A stretch of DNA of 64,000 nt from Oscarella lobularis (GCF_947507565.1 NC_089183.1:1426001-1490000); one strand, 5' to 3'; shown: positions 31,316 through 42,574, counted from the stretch's first letter. Notes: generated from the letters alone by a model not told the origin. Numbers and translations are program-made.

Positions 31316-33443
31316 ATGGTTTCGATAGCCAGTGACGTCATGTAACGTCAGACGACTTCACTCGATACGAAAGATAGCAGTTTAGCTCACAAACGGATTT
31401 TTGAAAGCTAACAATCCAGTCGTCGAACCATACTAAAACTATTCGAGGCCAAAACATAGGCGTTAATGCTTCAAAGAAGTTGACGTCTGATTTAGAAGAC
31501 AGCCTTCTCGTATGGATCAACAAAATTTGCGACTATCACATTGTAGATAAGCTGGTCGGCATGTTGCTAATGGAAGACCTTGCCAAAGACTTGTGTGACG
31601 GTCAAAGTCTTGGCGTCCTTATCAGCTACTACAGGCCCGAGTTACTCGATTGGAAAGGTGCGGAAATTTGAGAGACGCTTTCTCATCATAAATCAATGAC
31701 GATTCTCTTTTAGATTTGGTCTTGTGTCAAGATCCAAGCGACAGCAACGTCGACGCCAATATGCAACTTATTCAAAAAGCCTGTCAAACAGCGTTTCCTT
31801 ATTTCTGCTTTCCCATGCCGCTAACTACCGACGACCTGAAACAAGCGTCTCTCTTACTTCAGCCAAATATCATTGCTTTCATAACGCAGCTATTTGATTC
31901 TTTCGTGAATCGGCACGAGTCTTTGAATGCAAGCAGTCCCCCGTTTTTGCAGAAAAAGGAATCAACTGCCTTAGAAAAAGGCGTTTGTCATCCTGTGAGA
32001 TTCGTTGTTCATGAATTGTTAATAGATTCTACATTTATTCAGAATAAATTCTTCATTAATTCAGAATAAATTCCGCATTTATTCTGCATTAATTCAGGAT
32101 TAATTCTGCATTTATTCAGAATAAATGCTGCATTTATTCAGAATAAAATCTGCATTAAGGTTCCCCTTTAGCAAATAGTGTCCTGCTCCCTCCGTCTCCC
32201 TTGCTTCATAAAACTAAATAGCCCAAGGAAAGTAAATAGCTAGAAACTTAATGAAAGTACGTATCTGATAAATTTTGCTTCCCATAAAATGAACTTTGTA
32301 GTTCATGTCCTTTATTGTTCGTCCTCCAATGATTCACTTTTTTCTGCTGTTTTGCTCTTGTCTTCCTTCCGTCAACGTTGAGCCCTTAGCCATGCAATAC
32401 AGAATTACAGTTGCCTGCATCTTCTGTCTCCTTTGCTTCAATTAAAACTAAAAGCCCCAAAAGAATACAAAACGCTTAAAATTCGAAATACGTATCTGTT
32501 AAAATTCTTTCCCATAAAAAAACTTTAAACTGTAGTTCCTCCACCAATGATTTTATTCTTAAGGGGAGATATGATGGGCAACTTCAAGGTAAATTGGCAT
32601 TGGGCAAATCTTCGATAGCTAAAGAACTATGCAATGTTAAAAAGGAAATCGGAGGAGAATTATGGAATCTAAACCAAAGAGGTAAGCAATATTAGTTGTT
32701 TGGTTTTTGAGAACTAGTATGTATTTCTGTTTTAGATATGGGAGAGAAAGAGAGTAACAGTTGATATAATTTGTGTGTGAATTTCTGATGATTCTGTTTA
32801 TTGCCCTTAGAAGACACGAAAGGGGATGATGACGTCGACGTCTTGAATTGTAGCAGTTGATATAATCTTTGCTTGATTTCCAATTTTCTCTTTAGTTTCA
32901 GAGGGAATGATTGGTAAGATTTTTATCTAACTGAGAAAGATATCGGTAAATTTTTTCAAAGCTTCATTTGAACATGGCTCAAGCGAGAGTACCGACAATC
33001 AATAAAGTATCTTTTGGATTTTATTTTTTGTTTTTAGCAGAAGAAGTCGAGAAGGAGGTGGAGGAAAATAGAGAGGTAAAGACAAAAAGTAATTTAAATG
33101 GAAGAAGAAACGAAGAACGTCGGGAAGACTGATTAGAGATATTTTTAAAGAATCCTGACCTTTTTTGTAGTTGGCATTGGAGAACCTGGTCAGAAAAAGG
33201 AAAGGGTTGGAACATCTCCAACGAAAGGTAAACCATATTTCCTAGTTTGGCTTTGATGTTAGTATTTGTTTCGTTTCACTTTTATAGAAGAGAATAACTC
33301 CAAAGAAGGTAGGAAAAAATTACCTGAATTTGATTTTTGTAACGCGTTGTTTTTAGAGTGATACGCGGGCCGAAAAAGACCATTTTAAAAAATTGCGTAA
33401 GACTTTAATAATGAAATGCTTTCTAATAATGAAATTCTTTTAA
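31316..33443 (+). CDS. CAMSAP-like CH-domain protein with microexons (11 exons)
   Basis: Exons: 31316-31331 (tentative first), 31460-31657, 31714-31994, 32564-32681, 32736-32753, 32811-32849, 32896-32913, 33038-33075, 33171-33227, 33288-33308, 33357-33443. All junctions are GT-AG with matching phases; total 891 nt, 296 aa. Exons 2-3 form a calponin-homology domain resembling CAMSAP/Patronin (SLLVWINKICDYH, DLCDGQSLGVLISYYRPE, then LLLQPNIIAFITQLFDSF). The rest is charged, with a possible coiled coil (EEVEKEVEENRE, LVRKRKGLEHLQRK). Much shorter than CAMSAPs, with no CKK domain. A microtubule or actin role is inference. AATAAA follows at 33456. Confidence 0.75.
32025..32160. repeat. AT-rich short tandem/inverted repeats in an intron
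   Basis: Repeated ttcagaataaattctgcatt blocks (about 25 bp) in the largest intron of the CH-domain gene. Confidence 0.7.
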
Positions 33444-33455
33444 ATTTTATGCTTA

Positions 33456-33461
33456 AATAAA
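33456..33461 (+). terminator. Polyadenylation signal of the CH-domain gene
   Basis: AATAAA 13 bp after the stop codon at 33441-33443. The close spacing is usual in compact genomes. Confidence 0.55.
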
Positions 33462-33714
33462 CACTTGAAGTGGTCAAACCTTCAAGCAAGGCGAAAGCTT
33501 AATCGCCGAGATTATTTTCAGGCAGTCCATGGTTTTCATCAGAAGATCTTCTGATCTTTCGATCAGCAGGAACTTTTCCTTGTAAGTGGCGATTTTAAGT
33601 TTGTACTCCAGGACTTCCTTCACCTAAGCAGTTTAACCAACTTGTAATGTGCCAGACGTCATAAAATCTTTCGTCGCGCGGTACCAGATTCAAAAAATCT
33701 TCCGTCTCTTCAAC

Positions 33715-34526
33715 CTAGCGAAAATATTGGAAAAAAAACTCTTCAAAATCACTCTTTAACCGTATACGCACCCCCAGTACGTTCCTTAAAAAGAATCCAG
33801 CCAAGTTGCGAAAACCCGCCTCCTTCCAAAAACGGCTGCTGTTCGTCTTGATTGTGCTGGGTTTGACGTCAAATTCTGCAGCCGTATCTTCGTACAGCTT
33901 CGACAACGGCGTTTTGGGGCTGTTAAAAAACACATCAACTTGTGCCAAAAATAAAGGTGACCGTTTTACCTTTTTCTCAGCAACGACATGGCTTGTCGCC
34001 TTGGCGACGCCGACAAAGGCATGTTGCTGCACAGGTCGCCACCTCTAACGAGTTCTACAAAAAGATCGAATATCAATCTAACGACAAATTACCGCCTACC
34101 GTCGAAGCGCTTTGATTGGATTCCTCCTAACAAAAAGTCATTATTTGAAAGCAAAAAAGATCGTTGCTTCTTACGCGTTGCAAACTTGCCGGGCGTATAA
34201 AGATCGATTATTTCTGCATAAAAAATTAAAATAAGATTTTTAAATTTTCCATTTTGCTTCTCACCGGCTTTAGCCACCAACTCTAGCGAAAGACTCCTTG
34301 TAGAGGTGTATTTAGAGTCGAACTGCAAAACGTCGGTTAACTTTAAAATATGTTTTTCATTAAGCATAATCTTACTGAAATAAAACGTTGGGGATCTTCT
34401 ACGATATCGGATGTCGTCTCTTGACCGAGGAAGGCGTGTTTCTTGGTCGGAGTTCGAACGTAAACGCTGTTTTTTTGTAATTTCCGTTTTCGCTGCAAGG
34501 ATAAATATCCAATTCAGTAATTCCCC
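33715..34526 (-). CDS. Hypothetical multi-exon protein, weakly supported
   Basis: Minus-strand frames that look coding: ELVAKA-type text near 34270, IIDLYTPGKFATRKKQ (about 34190), HAFVGVAKATSH (about 34020) and, most convincingly, LYEDTAAEFDVKPSTIKT followed by SRFWKEAGFRNLAGFF (about 33900-33790). Candidate GT-AG introns exist but I could not make all phases agree, so exon borders are not given. Family not recognised. It is convergent with the CH-domain gene. Confidence 0.3.
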
Positions 34527-34534
34527 TCCCACCA

Positions 34535-34630
34535 GAGACCTCCAATATCGGCCGTATGATACTAGGGAGACCTCAAATATCTGTCGTAAGGTACTAGGGA
34601 GACCTCAAAGATCTGCCGTATGGTACTAGG
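34535..34630 (+). repeat. 32-bp tandem repeat, 3 copies
   Basis: Units begin gagacctc(c/a)aatatc and end tactagg. They are followed immediately by a different 51-bp repeat. Confidence 0.85.
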
Positions 34631-34643
34631 AAGATGGAACCAC

Positions 34644-34860
34644 ATTACGGGCTAAGGTCTCTAATATAGGCAGATGGAACCCACAGAAACAAACATTACG
34701 GGCTAGGGTCTCTAATATAGGCAGGTGGAACCACCAGAAACAAATATTACGGGCTAAGGTCTCTAATATAGGCAGATGGAACCCAAAGAAACAAACATTA
34801 CGGGATAAGGTCTCTAATATAGGCAGATGGAACCCAAAGAAACAAAAATTACGGGTTATG
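34644..34860 (+). repeat. 51-bp tandem repeat, 4 copies plus partial
   Basis: Copies start at 34644, 34695, 34746, 34797 and a partial at 34848: attacgggctaaggtctcta, then atataggcagatgg and an A-rich tail. Confidence 0.9.
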
Positions 34861-34878
34861 GGTTATTGTTAGTGGAGA

Positions 34879-34903
34879 GGGTAAGGGTTAGGGTTAGGGT
34901 TAG
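34879..34903 (+). repeat. Telomere-like (TTAGGG)3 tract
   Basis: gggtaagggttagggttagg followed by gttag. The motif is the metazoan telomere repeat; too short to be a telomere. Confidence 0.8.
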
Positions 34904-35772
34904 TAGAAGGTATGCCCAAAGTTAGGAATCGTTATAACTTCTTAAATATTGATTATTTTGAGCTGAGACCAGCACCGTTAGATAGGAAATTTAATAAGCT
35001 TTCCAATGGACCTATATTTGTTTTACAAATTTTGCATTTTAAAATATTTATGGGCGTTTTGAAAAAGTTGGTGAAAACGTCGTTCGCGATTTTTGTTAAT
35101 CCTTTATATCTTATTTATTATTGATCGTATGACGGTGTGTGGCACCGTTGGAATGCTCCCAACCTGGCCAACATTTTGAAAAAAAATTTGTTAATTTAAA
35201 GCAATTGTAAGTGTTTGTTTAGCGCACTTGCCTTTCCGGAAGGAAATTCTTAGCGCAGACACTACTTAGAAAAATTTAATTAATATGTGACGTCAGACAA
35301 CCATCCTGCGCAGAGCCGTATATAAAGAGCATCAGTGTTCGGATTGAGCTCGAGAAATTGGCCACCTAAACATTAAACATATACACCATCATAAGATTTT
35401 GCTAATGAGTTGATAAAGTGATCTAGAATAGATACTACATATATAGCTTCTACACGCCCACCTATACCTGATTACTGCAATACAGCTATACAACCTACGG
35501 CCAATACCCTTCCATAACAGTAACTTCGAGGTCGTCTTCACCCAAACGTTCCGCGCTACGAACGTTCAATGCCTTTCTCCAGTTGCATGTCGTCTTCGGA
35601 ATTTTTGCTTCCGAAATGCCTCTACACTGCCTGTACTTCTTGGGACGTTTGCTCATTCTAGTAGATAAGGCTCGAGAAGCTGAGAGGTATTTTTGCCCGG
35701 GACTTTACTATCCTGTAAAAGAAACCATGAGTACGATTCATACCGCTTACATCTCAGCTGCGCCGGCCGAAA
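34904..35772 (+). other. Unassigned stretch with a possible TATA box
   Basis: No recognisable gene. TATATAAAG at 35319-35327 lies about 450 bp before the hypothetical gene at 35773 and could be its core promoter. Confidence 0.35.
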
Positions 35773-36066
35773 ATGACGTCTGAGCGTTCGAAGAAGCGCT
35801 TTAGGACAAAACCTATAACAAACGACGACTGGGACTGCAGTTTTAGGGACGAGGTCAACTTCAGGACCGTCGCCGAGTGGAGAAAATACCATTCAGGGTG
35901 TAAGTTGTTGTCTTTTAGGCTTATAAATGTCGAGTAGCTTTAGCCTCAATGAAAATTTTTTAGCTTGTGTAAGATTTGCTACGAGAAAGACGGCGTGCGC
36001 GAACACAAAAGAATATCGAAGATTGAGCCATTGCGCTCAAACGATCAATTGACTGGCTACAACTAA
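35773..36066 (+). CDS. Hypothetical 75-aa basic protein, 2 exons
   Basis: Exons 35773-35897 and 35964-36066, 66-bp intron, phases agree (228 nt). Starts MTSERSKKRFRTK; exon 1 contains EVNFRTVAEWRKYHS; the junction gives a CKICYEKDG motif (C-x2-C), perhaps half a zinc site. No family recognised. Donor reads gg/gtgtaa, so the splice is plausible but not strong. Confidence 0.4.
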
Positions 36067-36158
36067 TCAGTGTCCTTGATCCCCAGTGCGCATTCGCAGT
36101 CAGCCAAAAGATGTCGGCGATTTCGATTGATAGCGACTTTCGATCGGAACGCGCGAGA

Positions 36159-36880
36159 TGGTAACCACTCTGCAGGGACTAGACGTGCACGCAGATGACG
36201 AAAGGCATTTCCAGGCTTTCACAGTGGCCAGAGTCTTCTACTGTTCCCTTTCTCGTCGTCCAAGACGCCTTACGGAAGCAGTTTGGGGAGACACTATCGG
36301 ACAGTGAGATTGGCTTCATAGTTCGGAAGGCTTTTCCTCGATCAAGCGGAAAGCGAGTACGGGGATCGTACCATTACATTGATCTTTCGAATGATGTTGA
36401 GAAGGCGTGGCATGGTGGAAATTCAGTTTTGGTACTGATCCGACTTTAAGATCCAGCATCTCAGTCGTGTGCCAAATCCTCCATAACTGATCAGAAGCGT
36501 TCTTGTTCTGCAGGTACATTAGATACTGGTACATATTTTGATTATAGTAAATTGGACTCTTTCACCAAGGCGTTGATTGGATGAGCGTCACCGGCCACTT
36601 GGTCTCTGAAGTTGAAGCCTCGACTCGTCTGAAGTGGCCCTCACTGTCCGACGATGTTCTTTTGACATTTGTCAACTATATGCGCTCTGCAGCACCACAG
36701 CTTTTCCACCTGATCTCAAATTTGATTACTTCTCCTGAGCGATACTCAGAATCCAGCGACGGCGACAATGCCTCTGTCAGCTGTCGTCTTTATTCTTTCC
36801 GTCATTTTGAAGAATCGAACTCAGCGTCTTCACACTTAGAACATGATAGTATCGATCATGCTTGTTGCTCGAGGAACTAA
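36159..36880 (+). CDS. Hypothetical protein with RFX-like segment
   Basis: The frame from about 36195 contains FGETLSDSEIGFIVRKAFP and then KRVRGSYHYIDLS, which resemble the winged-helix RFX DNA-binding domain (conserved VFP and KYHYxG positions). A second open piece from about 36570 (LKWPSLSDDVLLTFVNYMR, LFHLISNLITSPERY) probably belongs to a following exon. The start, exon join and end are uncertain. It could be a transposon-borne regulator rather than a host gene. Confidence 0.35.
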
Positions 36881-36908
36881 TAGACAGGTTTGAAGCAGAT
36901 AACGTGAA

Positions 36909-37045
36909 TACCGTAAAGTCCCAAATAAAAGCCGCCCTCCATTAGAAGCCGCCCTCGATTAAAAGCCGCAATTTTTCTAGATGTTTCTGCATATAAGCCG
37001 CCCGCGAATTGTAGCCGCGGCTTTTATACGGGATTCTCGAGTGGA
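36909..37045 (+). repeat. Truncated pogo-like terminus
   Basis: Begins TA then ccgtaaagtcccaaataaaa and holds tandem aaaagccgccctc units; similar in layout to the pogo terminus at 15458 but a different family. Only one end is present. Confidence 0.5.
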
Positions 37046-37158
37046 TAACTCCGGGAGTTTTAAACGCTCGGAAGGCCATCTGCTCTGCTTCTTTCTTGCC
37101 TCTTTACGGTTCTTTTCCTTGCCTCGCTAAAATGACAAGTGGGATACGTAAAAAGTAT

Positions 37159-37420
37159 ACTGTAACGAGGAGACCCGTTTGGCTCCTCGCGTAGAGCACA
37201 ACTGAGTATGGGCATGCGCCGTAGCGCATGCCATCACACAATAGGGTAGCTAAGAATAGCTCGCGTAAGGAGTAAGTAGATAAGTGGAGTTGTAAGGGCT
37301 AGTGTAGGCGTGCGAGTAGGTTGGACAGACGCCTACCGGTCTGTCCACCTGGGACTATATAGGAGAATGTTTGGAGTTAGTTGGTGTGTGACTGTGAGAG
37401 TGTACGTGTAAGCGCTTAAT
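37159..37420 (+). repeat. Putative gypsy 5' LTR
   Basis: Starts TG; contains an inverted repeat (ggacagacgcctac / cggtctgtcc), a TATA box and a poly(A) signal. No second copy in the window, so its extent is inferred. Confidence 0.5.
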
Positions 37421-37423
37421 AAA

Positions 37424-39164
37424 GTGATGGAAGACGAGAGTGATGAAGAGGTGTCGTTCAACCTTCAACGGTATACGGCACCCATTACAATGGAGGTCCC
37501 GCCGAGATCGAGTCCGTCGAGCCTCTCCGGACTCGATCTGAATGAAGATGAAGGAGAGAGGAATCAGCGCGATCGGCGCGATTCCGCTAAAGAAGCGAGC
37601 GAGCTGACCCTGTTGTCCGAGTCGGACGGCGACGAAGAGGGAGTAATACCCAAGCCCCCACGCAAAGACGGAGTGGGTTGGTATTCGTTTGTCGCGTCTG
37701 CGGGAACAGTATCGGCGAGTGGTAGCGGCAATGCTATAGGAGTCTCTGGAGGCCCCGAGTCTTCCTCCAGAGACGGCGGTTACGACGAATTGGCTCTGCG
37801 AGCGCTTGGGAGCGCTGGGTCGGAATCCGCAAGCTGTTGAAGTGGGACTCGACCCGAGCGGGAATATCTACCTGCAGGATGGTCAAGGCCCTTTCCTGTA
37901 TCACGTCGCGAGAAGGAGAGAGGAGGACGGCGCGAGTCCGTCGTTGATGGCGCGCGTATTGCCGAAGACCCCCGGAGAAGTTGACGCGCTTTGGGAAAAG
38001 GTACGGGCTCTGAGGAAGGAGATGAAGCGGCTCGAAACACGGCTTCGCGACGCTACGAAGGTCGCTGAAGCGAGGAGCGCGAAGGAACTCGCTAGGCTAA
38101 AGAAAGAAAACGCCCGGTTGAGAGCGCGGTGTGACGAGCTGCAGTTGCGGAGGTGTGAAGAAAACCTTCGCAACGAAGCGGAGGTGGACGCCTTAATTAA
38201 GAAAGCGTCTGCAAAAATGTGAGGGCCCGCCTACGGGAAGCGGAGGTGGAACATCGTCGGTGCGAACGCCTACGCCAATGTCGGCGTTGCCCCGCCGAAA
38301 GGAAAAAGTGATCGCTCCGCGGAGGAAGAGCGTGAGTGTCACGGTGAAGGAAGAACCGTCGACCTTGGACAGCACGAGTTCGACGTGTGCATCACCCGTT
38401 CTTGGGCAGGAGGCGCCGAGGAAGAGACGGAAAGCCCCGCCCGATTGAATATTTCTCGGCCGAGGATCCCGAAATCCTGTTAGACGACTGGCTGCCGACC
38501 GTGGAGCGTGCCGCGAAGTGGAACGGGTGGAACGAAGAAGAACACCTAATGCAGCTCGAAGGGCACCTCAAGGGGAAGGCACTACAGGAATGGACGCTAA
38601 TGTCTAAACAAGAGCAAAGCGACATGGGAGTGGGAACGGCAAAGCTTCGAGAACGGATCGACCCGGTCAATCCCTTCGTAGCTGTGCAGGAATTTCCGTC
38701 ACCTCATGCAAGCGAAGACGGAGAGCGTGAGCGACTACATCCGACACGTCGAACGCGCATACCGGATTGCTCACAGGGGCGAAGTGCCGCCCGAGACGAG
38801 GGAGGCGTTGCTTTTTATGCAGATGCGCGAAGGCCTGCGAGAGGAATTAATTCGCGCTCCACAAGTCTCGGGGTGCCAGCGGTATTCGGAACTTTGTCAA
38901 GCCGCGAAATTCGAAGAAAATCGACTCGTCGAGATAAGGAAGAGGAGGCAGTACCGACGAGAAGTCGACGCTACCGTCCAGTCGGAGCAGTCGTCGGAGG
39001 GTTCGTTCCGCCCACAAGCGCCGCGAAAGCCTATCAAGTGCTATGGCTGCGGTGACGAGGGACATATCAGCAGAGATTGTCCGAACCGTGGTCGCGAGAG
39101 CGAAAGCAGTGGCCGGAGTGCTTCGCAGGCTTTGACGAAAAAAAAGCTGGAACTCGACAAGTGA
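37424..39164 (+). pseudogene. Gypsy Gag polyprotein, frameshifted
   Basis: Acidic N-terminus from 37424, shift at about 37800, then a coiled coil (LWEKVRALRKEMKRLETRLR; KKENARLRARCDELQ) ending at a stop near 38220. The capsid region follows in other frames: IEYFSAEDPEILLDDWL, LKGKALQEWTLM, then SVSDYIRHVERAYRIAH from about 38700. The nucleocapsid has one CCHC knuckle (CYGCGDEGHISRDC). At least three frame changes; one copy, not functional as read. Confidence 0.8.
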
Positions 39165-40054
39165 CGGCCGAGTCGGCTACGGCTCGTCTGGATGCCCTCT
39201 TTCCAACCGACGCGGAAGTCCGAACTATTCGGGTTGCTGACAAAGGGAGCTCGAGTCAGTGCGCCCGGGTACAAATCCAAGGAGTCCCTGCGTATGGAAT
39301 TATCGACACCGGTTCCGACCTGACCATTACTGGAGGAGAGCTGTTTAAGCGCGTGGCTGCCGCCGCAAAATTGCGCCGACGGGATTGTCGGGCGCCTGAT
39401 AAGGTGCCGCGAACGTACGCACAGCAGGAATTCAGATTGGACGGTCTAATGGACTTGGAGATTGAATTCGACGGAAAATCGCTGATCATGCCGGTGTACA
39501 TTAAGGTAGACGCCCATGACCAGTTGCTGCTGTCCGAAGGTGTGTGCAGTCAGCTAGGAATTGTCCGTTATCACTCCGACGTACGGACGTGGCAGAAGCG
39601 TAAAGAGCGGAAACCAGCGAAGAAACAGGCGGGAGGACAGGATCAACGTCAGGAAACGGAAACTGTCGCTCCGGAAGCTGCTCCCAACGTGCGGTCTGCT
39701 GAAGAGAATGCTGACCAGAAGAAGCAGGGAAAGACCAAGGCGAAGAAGACGGACCAAGCCGTCGTCCGGCTACTCACTGCAGTGCGTTTGGCTCCGGGGA
39801 AAGAAATGGTTTCCGTTGGGCAGTTGGACATGGACGGTATTTTTGACGGTCCCGTGATGGTCGGCCCAGATGAGAAAAAGCGCGACGCGTTGAATTGGGC
39901 GATGGCGGATGCGCTGGTCACTCCGGACGACGAGAAGCACGTACCGATCCTGTTGCTGAATTCCGGTAGCGAAACCGTCGTGATCTCTGCTGGAACCGAA
40001 GTTGGCGTCGCTGAGGAAGGAATCGTGGTCGAGGGAGAATATCCAAAAAATTAA
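39077..40054 (+). CDS. Gypsy aspartic protease region of Pol, truncated
   Basis: Overlaps the end of Gag in another frame, as expected for frameshift-expressed Pol. The retropepsin motif GIIDTGSDLTI holds the catalytic Asp; a flap-like region and LLLSEGVCSQLGIV (the usual second conserved block of ILG type) follow. Then a Lys/Glu-rich linker and VSVGQLDMDG. The frame stops at TAA 40054 exactly where the repeat array begins, so RT is lost by truncation. Confidence 0.75.
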   Translation: MSEPWSRERKQWPECFAGFDEKKAGTRQVTAESATARLDALFPTDAEVRTIRVADKGSSSQCARVQIQGVPAYGIIDTGSDLTITGGELFKRVAAAAKLRRRDCRAPDKVPRTYAQQEFRLDGLMDLEIEFDGKSLIMPVYIKVDAHDQLLLSEGVCSQLGIVRYHSDVRTWQKRKERKPAKKQAGGQDQRQETETVAPEAAPNVRSAEENADQKKQGKTKAKKTDQAVVRLLTAVRLAPGKEMVSVGQLDMDGIFDGPVMVGPDEKKRDALNWAMADALVTPDDEKHVPILLLNSGSETVVISAGTEVGVAEEGIVVEGEYPKN

Positions 40055-42570
40055 TCGCATATTTGACGCTATAAATCAGTCGAAGTAGCTCTAAATTGAT
40101 GCAGAAATTGATGCCTTTACCTTTAAATAAAAGAAATTTTTTCAGCCCGGTTCCTATTGGATCCCCATTTTTCTATATAAAGTAATTGCTCGTTTTTTGC
40201 TATAAATCAGTCAAAGTAGCTCCAAATTGATGCAGAAAAACGGTTTCAATGCTGCCTTTGCTTTTAAATAAACGAAATTTTCGTGGTCCAGTTCCTAATG
40301 GGCCTCACCTTTATCCAAAAAGTTAATCGAATATTTTACGCAATAAATCAGTCAAAGTAGCTCTTACCTAATGAAGAAAATGCTGCCTTTGCCTTTGAAT
40401 AAAAGAAATTTTCGTGGTCCGGTTCCTAAAGGGGCCTCAATTTATCCAAACATATTAATTGCATATTTTACGCTATAAATAAGTCAATAAAGCCCTAGTT
40501 TGACGCAGAAATTGCTGCCTTTATCTTTAAATAAAAGAAATTTTGGCGGCCCGGTTCCTATTGGGCCACATTTTTATCTATGAAACTAGTCGCTCGTTTT
40601 TTGCTATAAATCAGTCAAATTTTTTGTAATTTGATGCAGAAAAACGTTTTGCTGCCTTTGCCTTGAATAATCAAAATTTTTGCTACCCGGTTTCTATTGG
40701 GGCCTCAGTTTTATCCATAAATTAATCGCTCGTTTTTTGCTGTACATCAGTCAAAGTAGCTCCAATTTGAATCATAAAAACAGTTTCATTTCTTCCTTTG
40801 CCTATAAATTGAGGCCCCTTTAGGAACCGGGCCACGATAATTTCGTTTACTAAAGGCAAAGTTAGATAGAAACCATTTTTCTGCCTCAATTCGTAGCTAT
40901 TTTGACTGATTTATACCAAAAGACGAGCGATTAATTATGTAGATTTAAATGAGGCCCCCTTTAAGATCCCGGCTACGAACATTCGCTTATTCAAAGGCAA
41001 ATGCAGCAATGAAAACGTTTTTCTGCATCAAATTAGAGCTACTTCAACTGATTTATAGCAAAAAAGAGCGATTACTTTTATAGACGAAAAAGGGGCCACA
41101 ATAGGAACCGGGCTGCAAAAATTTCTTATATTTAAAGGCAAAGGCAGAATTTCTGCATTTAATAAGAGCTACTTTGACTCATTTGTAGCATAAAATATGA
41201 GATTAATTAATTGTTTGGATAAAAATGAGGTCCCATTATAAACCGGGCCACAAAAATTTCCTTTATTTGACGGAAATTTAAGCAATAAAAACGTTTTTCT
41301 GCATAAAATTAACGCTACCACAACTGATTTATGGCAAAAACGAACGATTAGTTATAAATGAAATTAGGCCCCTTTAGGAACGCAGCTACGAAAAATTCGT
41401 TTATTCAAAGGCAAAAGCAGCAATGAAAACGTTTCTGCATCAAATTAGAGCTACTTTGACTTATTTATAGCGTAAAATATGCAATTAATATGTTTGGATG
41501 AATTGAGGCCCCCTTTAGGAACCGGACCACGAAAATTTCTTTTATTCAAAGGCAAAATCAGCATTTTCTTTAGTTAAGAGCTACTTTGACTGATTTATTG
41601 CGTAAATTATTCAATTAATTTTTTGGATAAAGGTGAGGCCCCATTAGGAACTGGACCGCAAAAATTTCGTTTATTTAAAAGCAACGGCGGTATTGAAACC
41701 GTTTTTCTGCATCAATTTGGAGCTACTTTGAGTGATTTATAGAAAAAACCAGCAATTACTTTTATATAGAAAAATGGGGACTCAATAGGAGCCGGGCTGC
41801 AAAAATTTCTTTTATTTAAAGGTGAAGGCAGCAATTTCTGCATCCATTTAGATCTATTTTGACTGATTTAGAGAGTAAAATATGCGATAAACTTTTTGAT
41901 AAAAGTGAGGCCCCTTTAGGAAACGGGCCACGAAAATTTCGTTCATTTCAAGGAAAAGGCAGAAATTTCTCTATTAATTAAGAGCTTCTACGTCTGATTT
42001 ATAGCTTAAAAATATGCAATTATAATTTGATGAAATTCATTTATATAACTAATCGCTCGTTTTTGCCTAAATCAGTCGCAAAAGCGTTAATTTATGCAAA
42101 TAAACGTTTTTATTGCTTCCTTTTCCTTTAAATAAACGAAATCTTTGTGGCCAGGTTCCTAATGGGGCCTCATTTTTATCCAAACAATTAATCTCACATT
42201 TTACGCTATAAATGAGTCAAAGTAGCTCTTATTAAATGCAGAAATTTCTGTCTTTTCCTTTAAATAAAATAAATTTTTGCAGCCCGGTTTCTATTGAGGC
42301 CCCTTTTCGTCTATAAAACTAATAACTCTTTTTTGCTATAAATCAGTTGAAGTAGCTATAATCTGATGCAGAAAACCTGCATTTGCCTTTGAATAAACGA
42401 ATTTTTCGTAGCCGGGTTCCTAAAGGGGCCTCATTTAGATCTATATAATTATTCGCTCGTTTTTTGCTTTAAATCAGTCAAAATAGCTCCAAATTGATGC
42501 AGAAAAGGTTTTCTAGCGGCCTTTTCCTTTAATAAACGAAATTAACGTGGCCCCGTTCCTAAAAGGACCT
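40055..42570. repeat. ~135-bp repeat array in forward/inverted/forward blocks
   Basis: About 6 forward units (40055-40800), 9 inverted units (about 40805-42020) and 4 forward units (42035-42570), spaced 120-145 bp. Core features: gctataaatcagtcaaagta, gatgcagaaa, cctttaaataaacgaaatt and ggttcctaatggggcctca. No gene. Copies also flank the elements at 6049-7121 and 10743-10882. Confidence 0.88.
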
Positions 42571-42574
42571 CATT

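Larger units (their letters stand above)
37159..40054 (+). mobile_element. Ty3/gypsy LTR retrotransposon, 3'-truncated
   Basis: A putative LTR (from TGTAACGAGG, about 37159 to 37420) has a TATATA at 37355 and AATAAA at about 37418. Gag and protease follow; RT, RNase H, integrase and the 3' LTR are missing, cut off at the satellite-like array at 40055. The LTR end and primer-binding site could not be fixed. Confidence 0.7.

Noticed and set aside
40055-42570. CRISPR-like or tRNA-like array
   Set aside because: Units are ~135 bp, diverged, eukaryotic, orientation-switching, with no spacer logic or cloverleaf.
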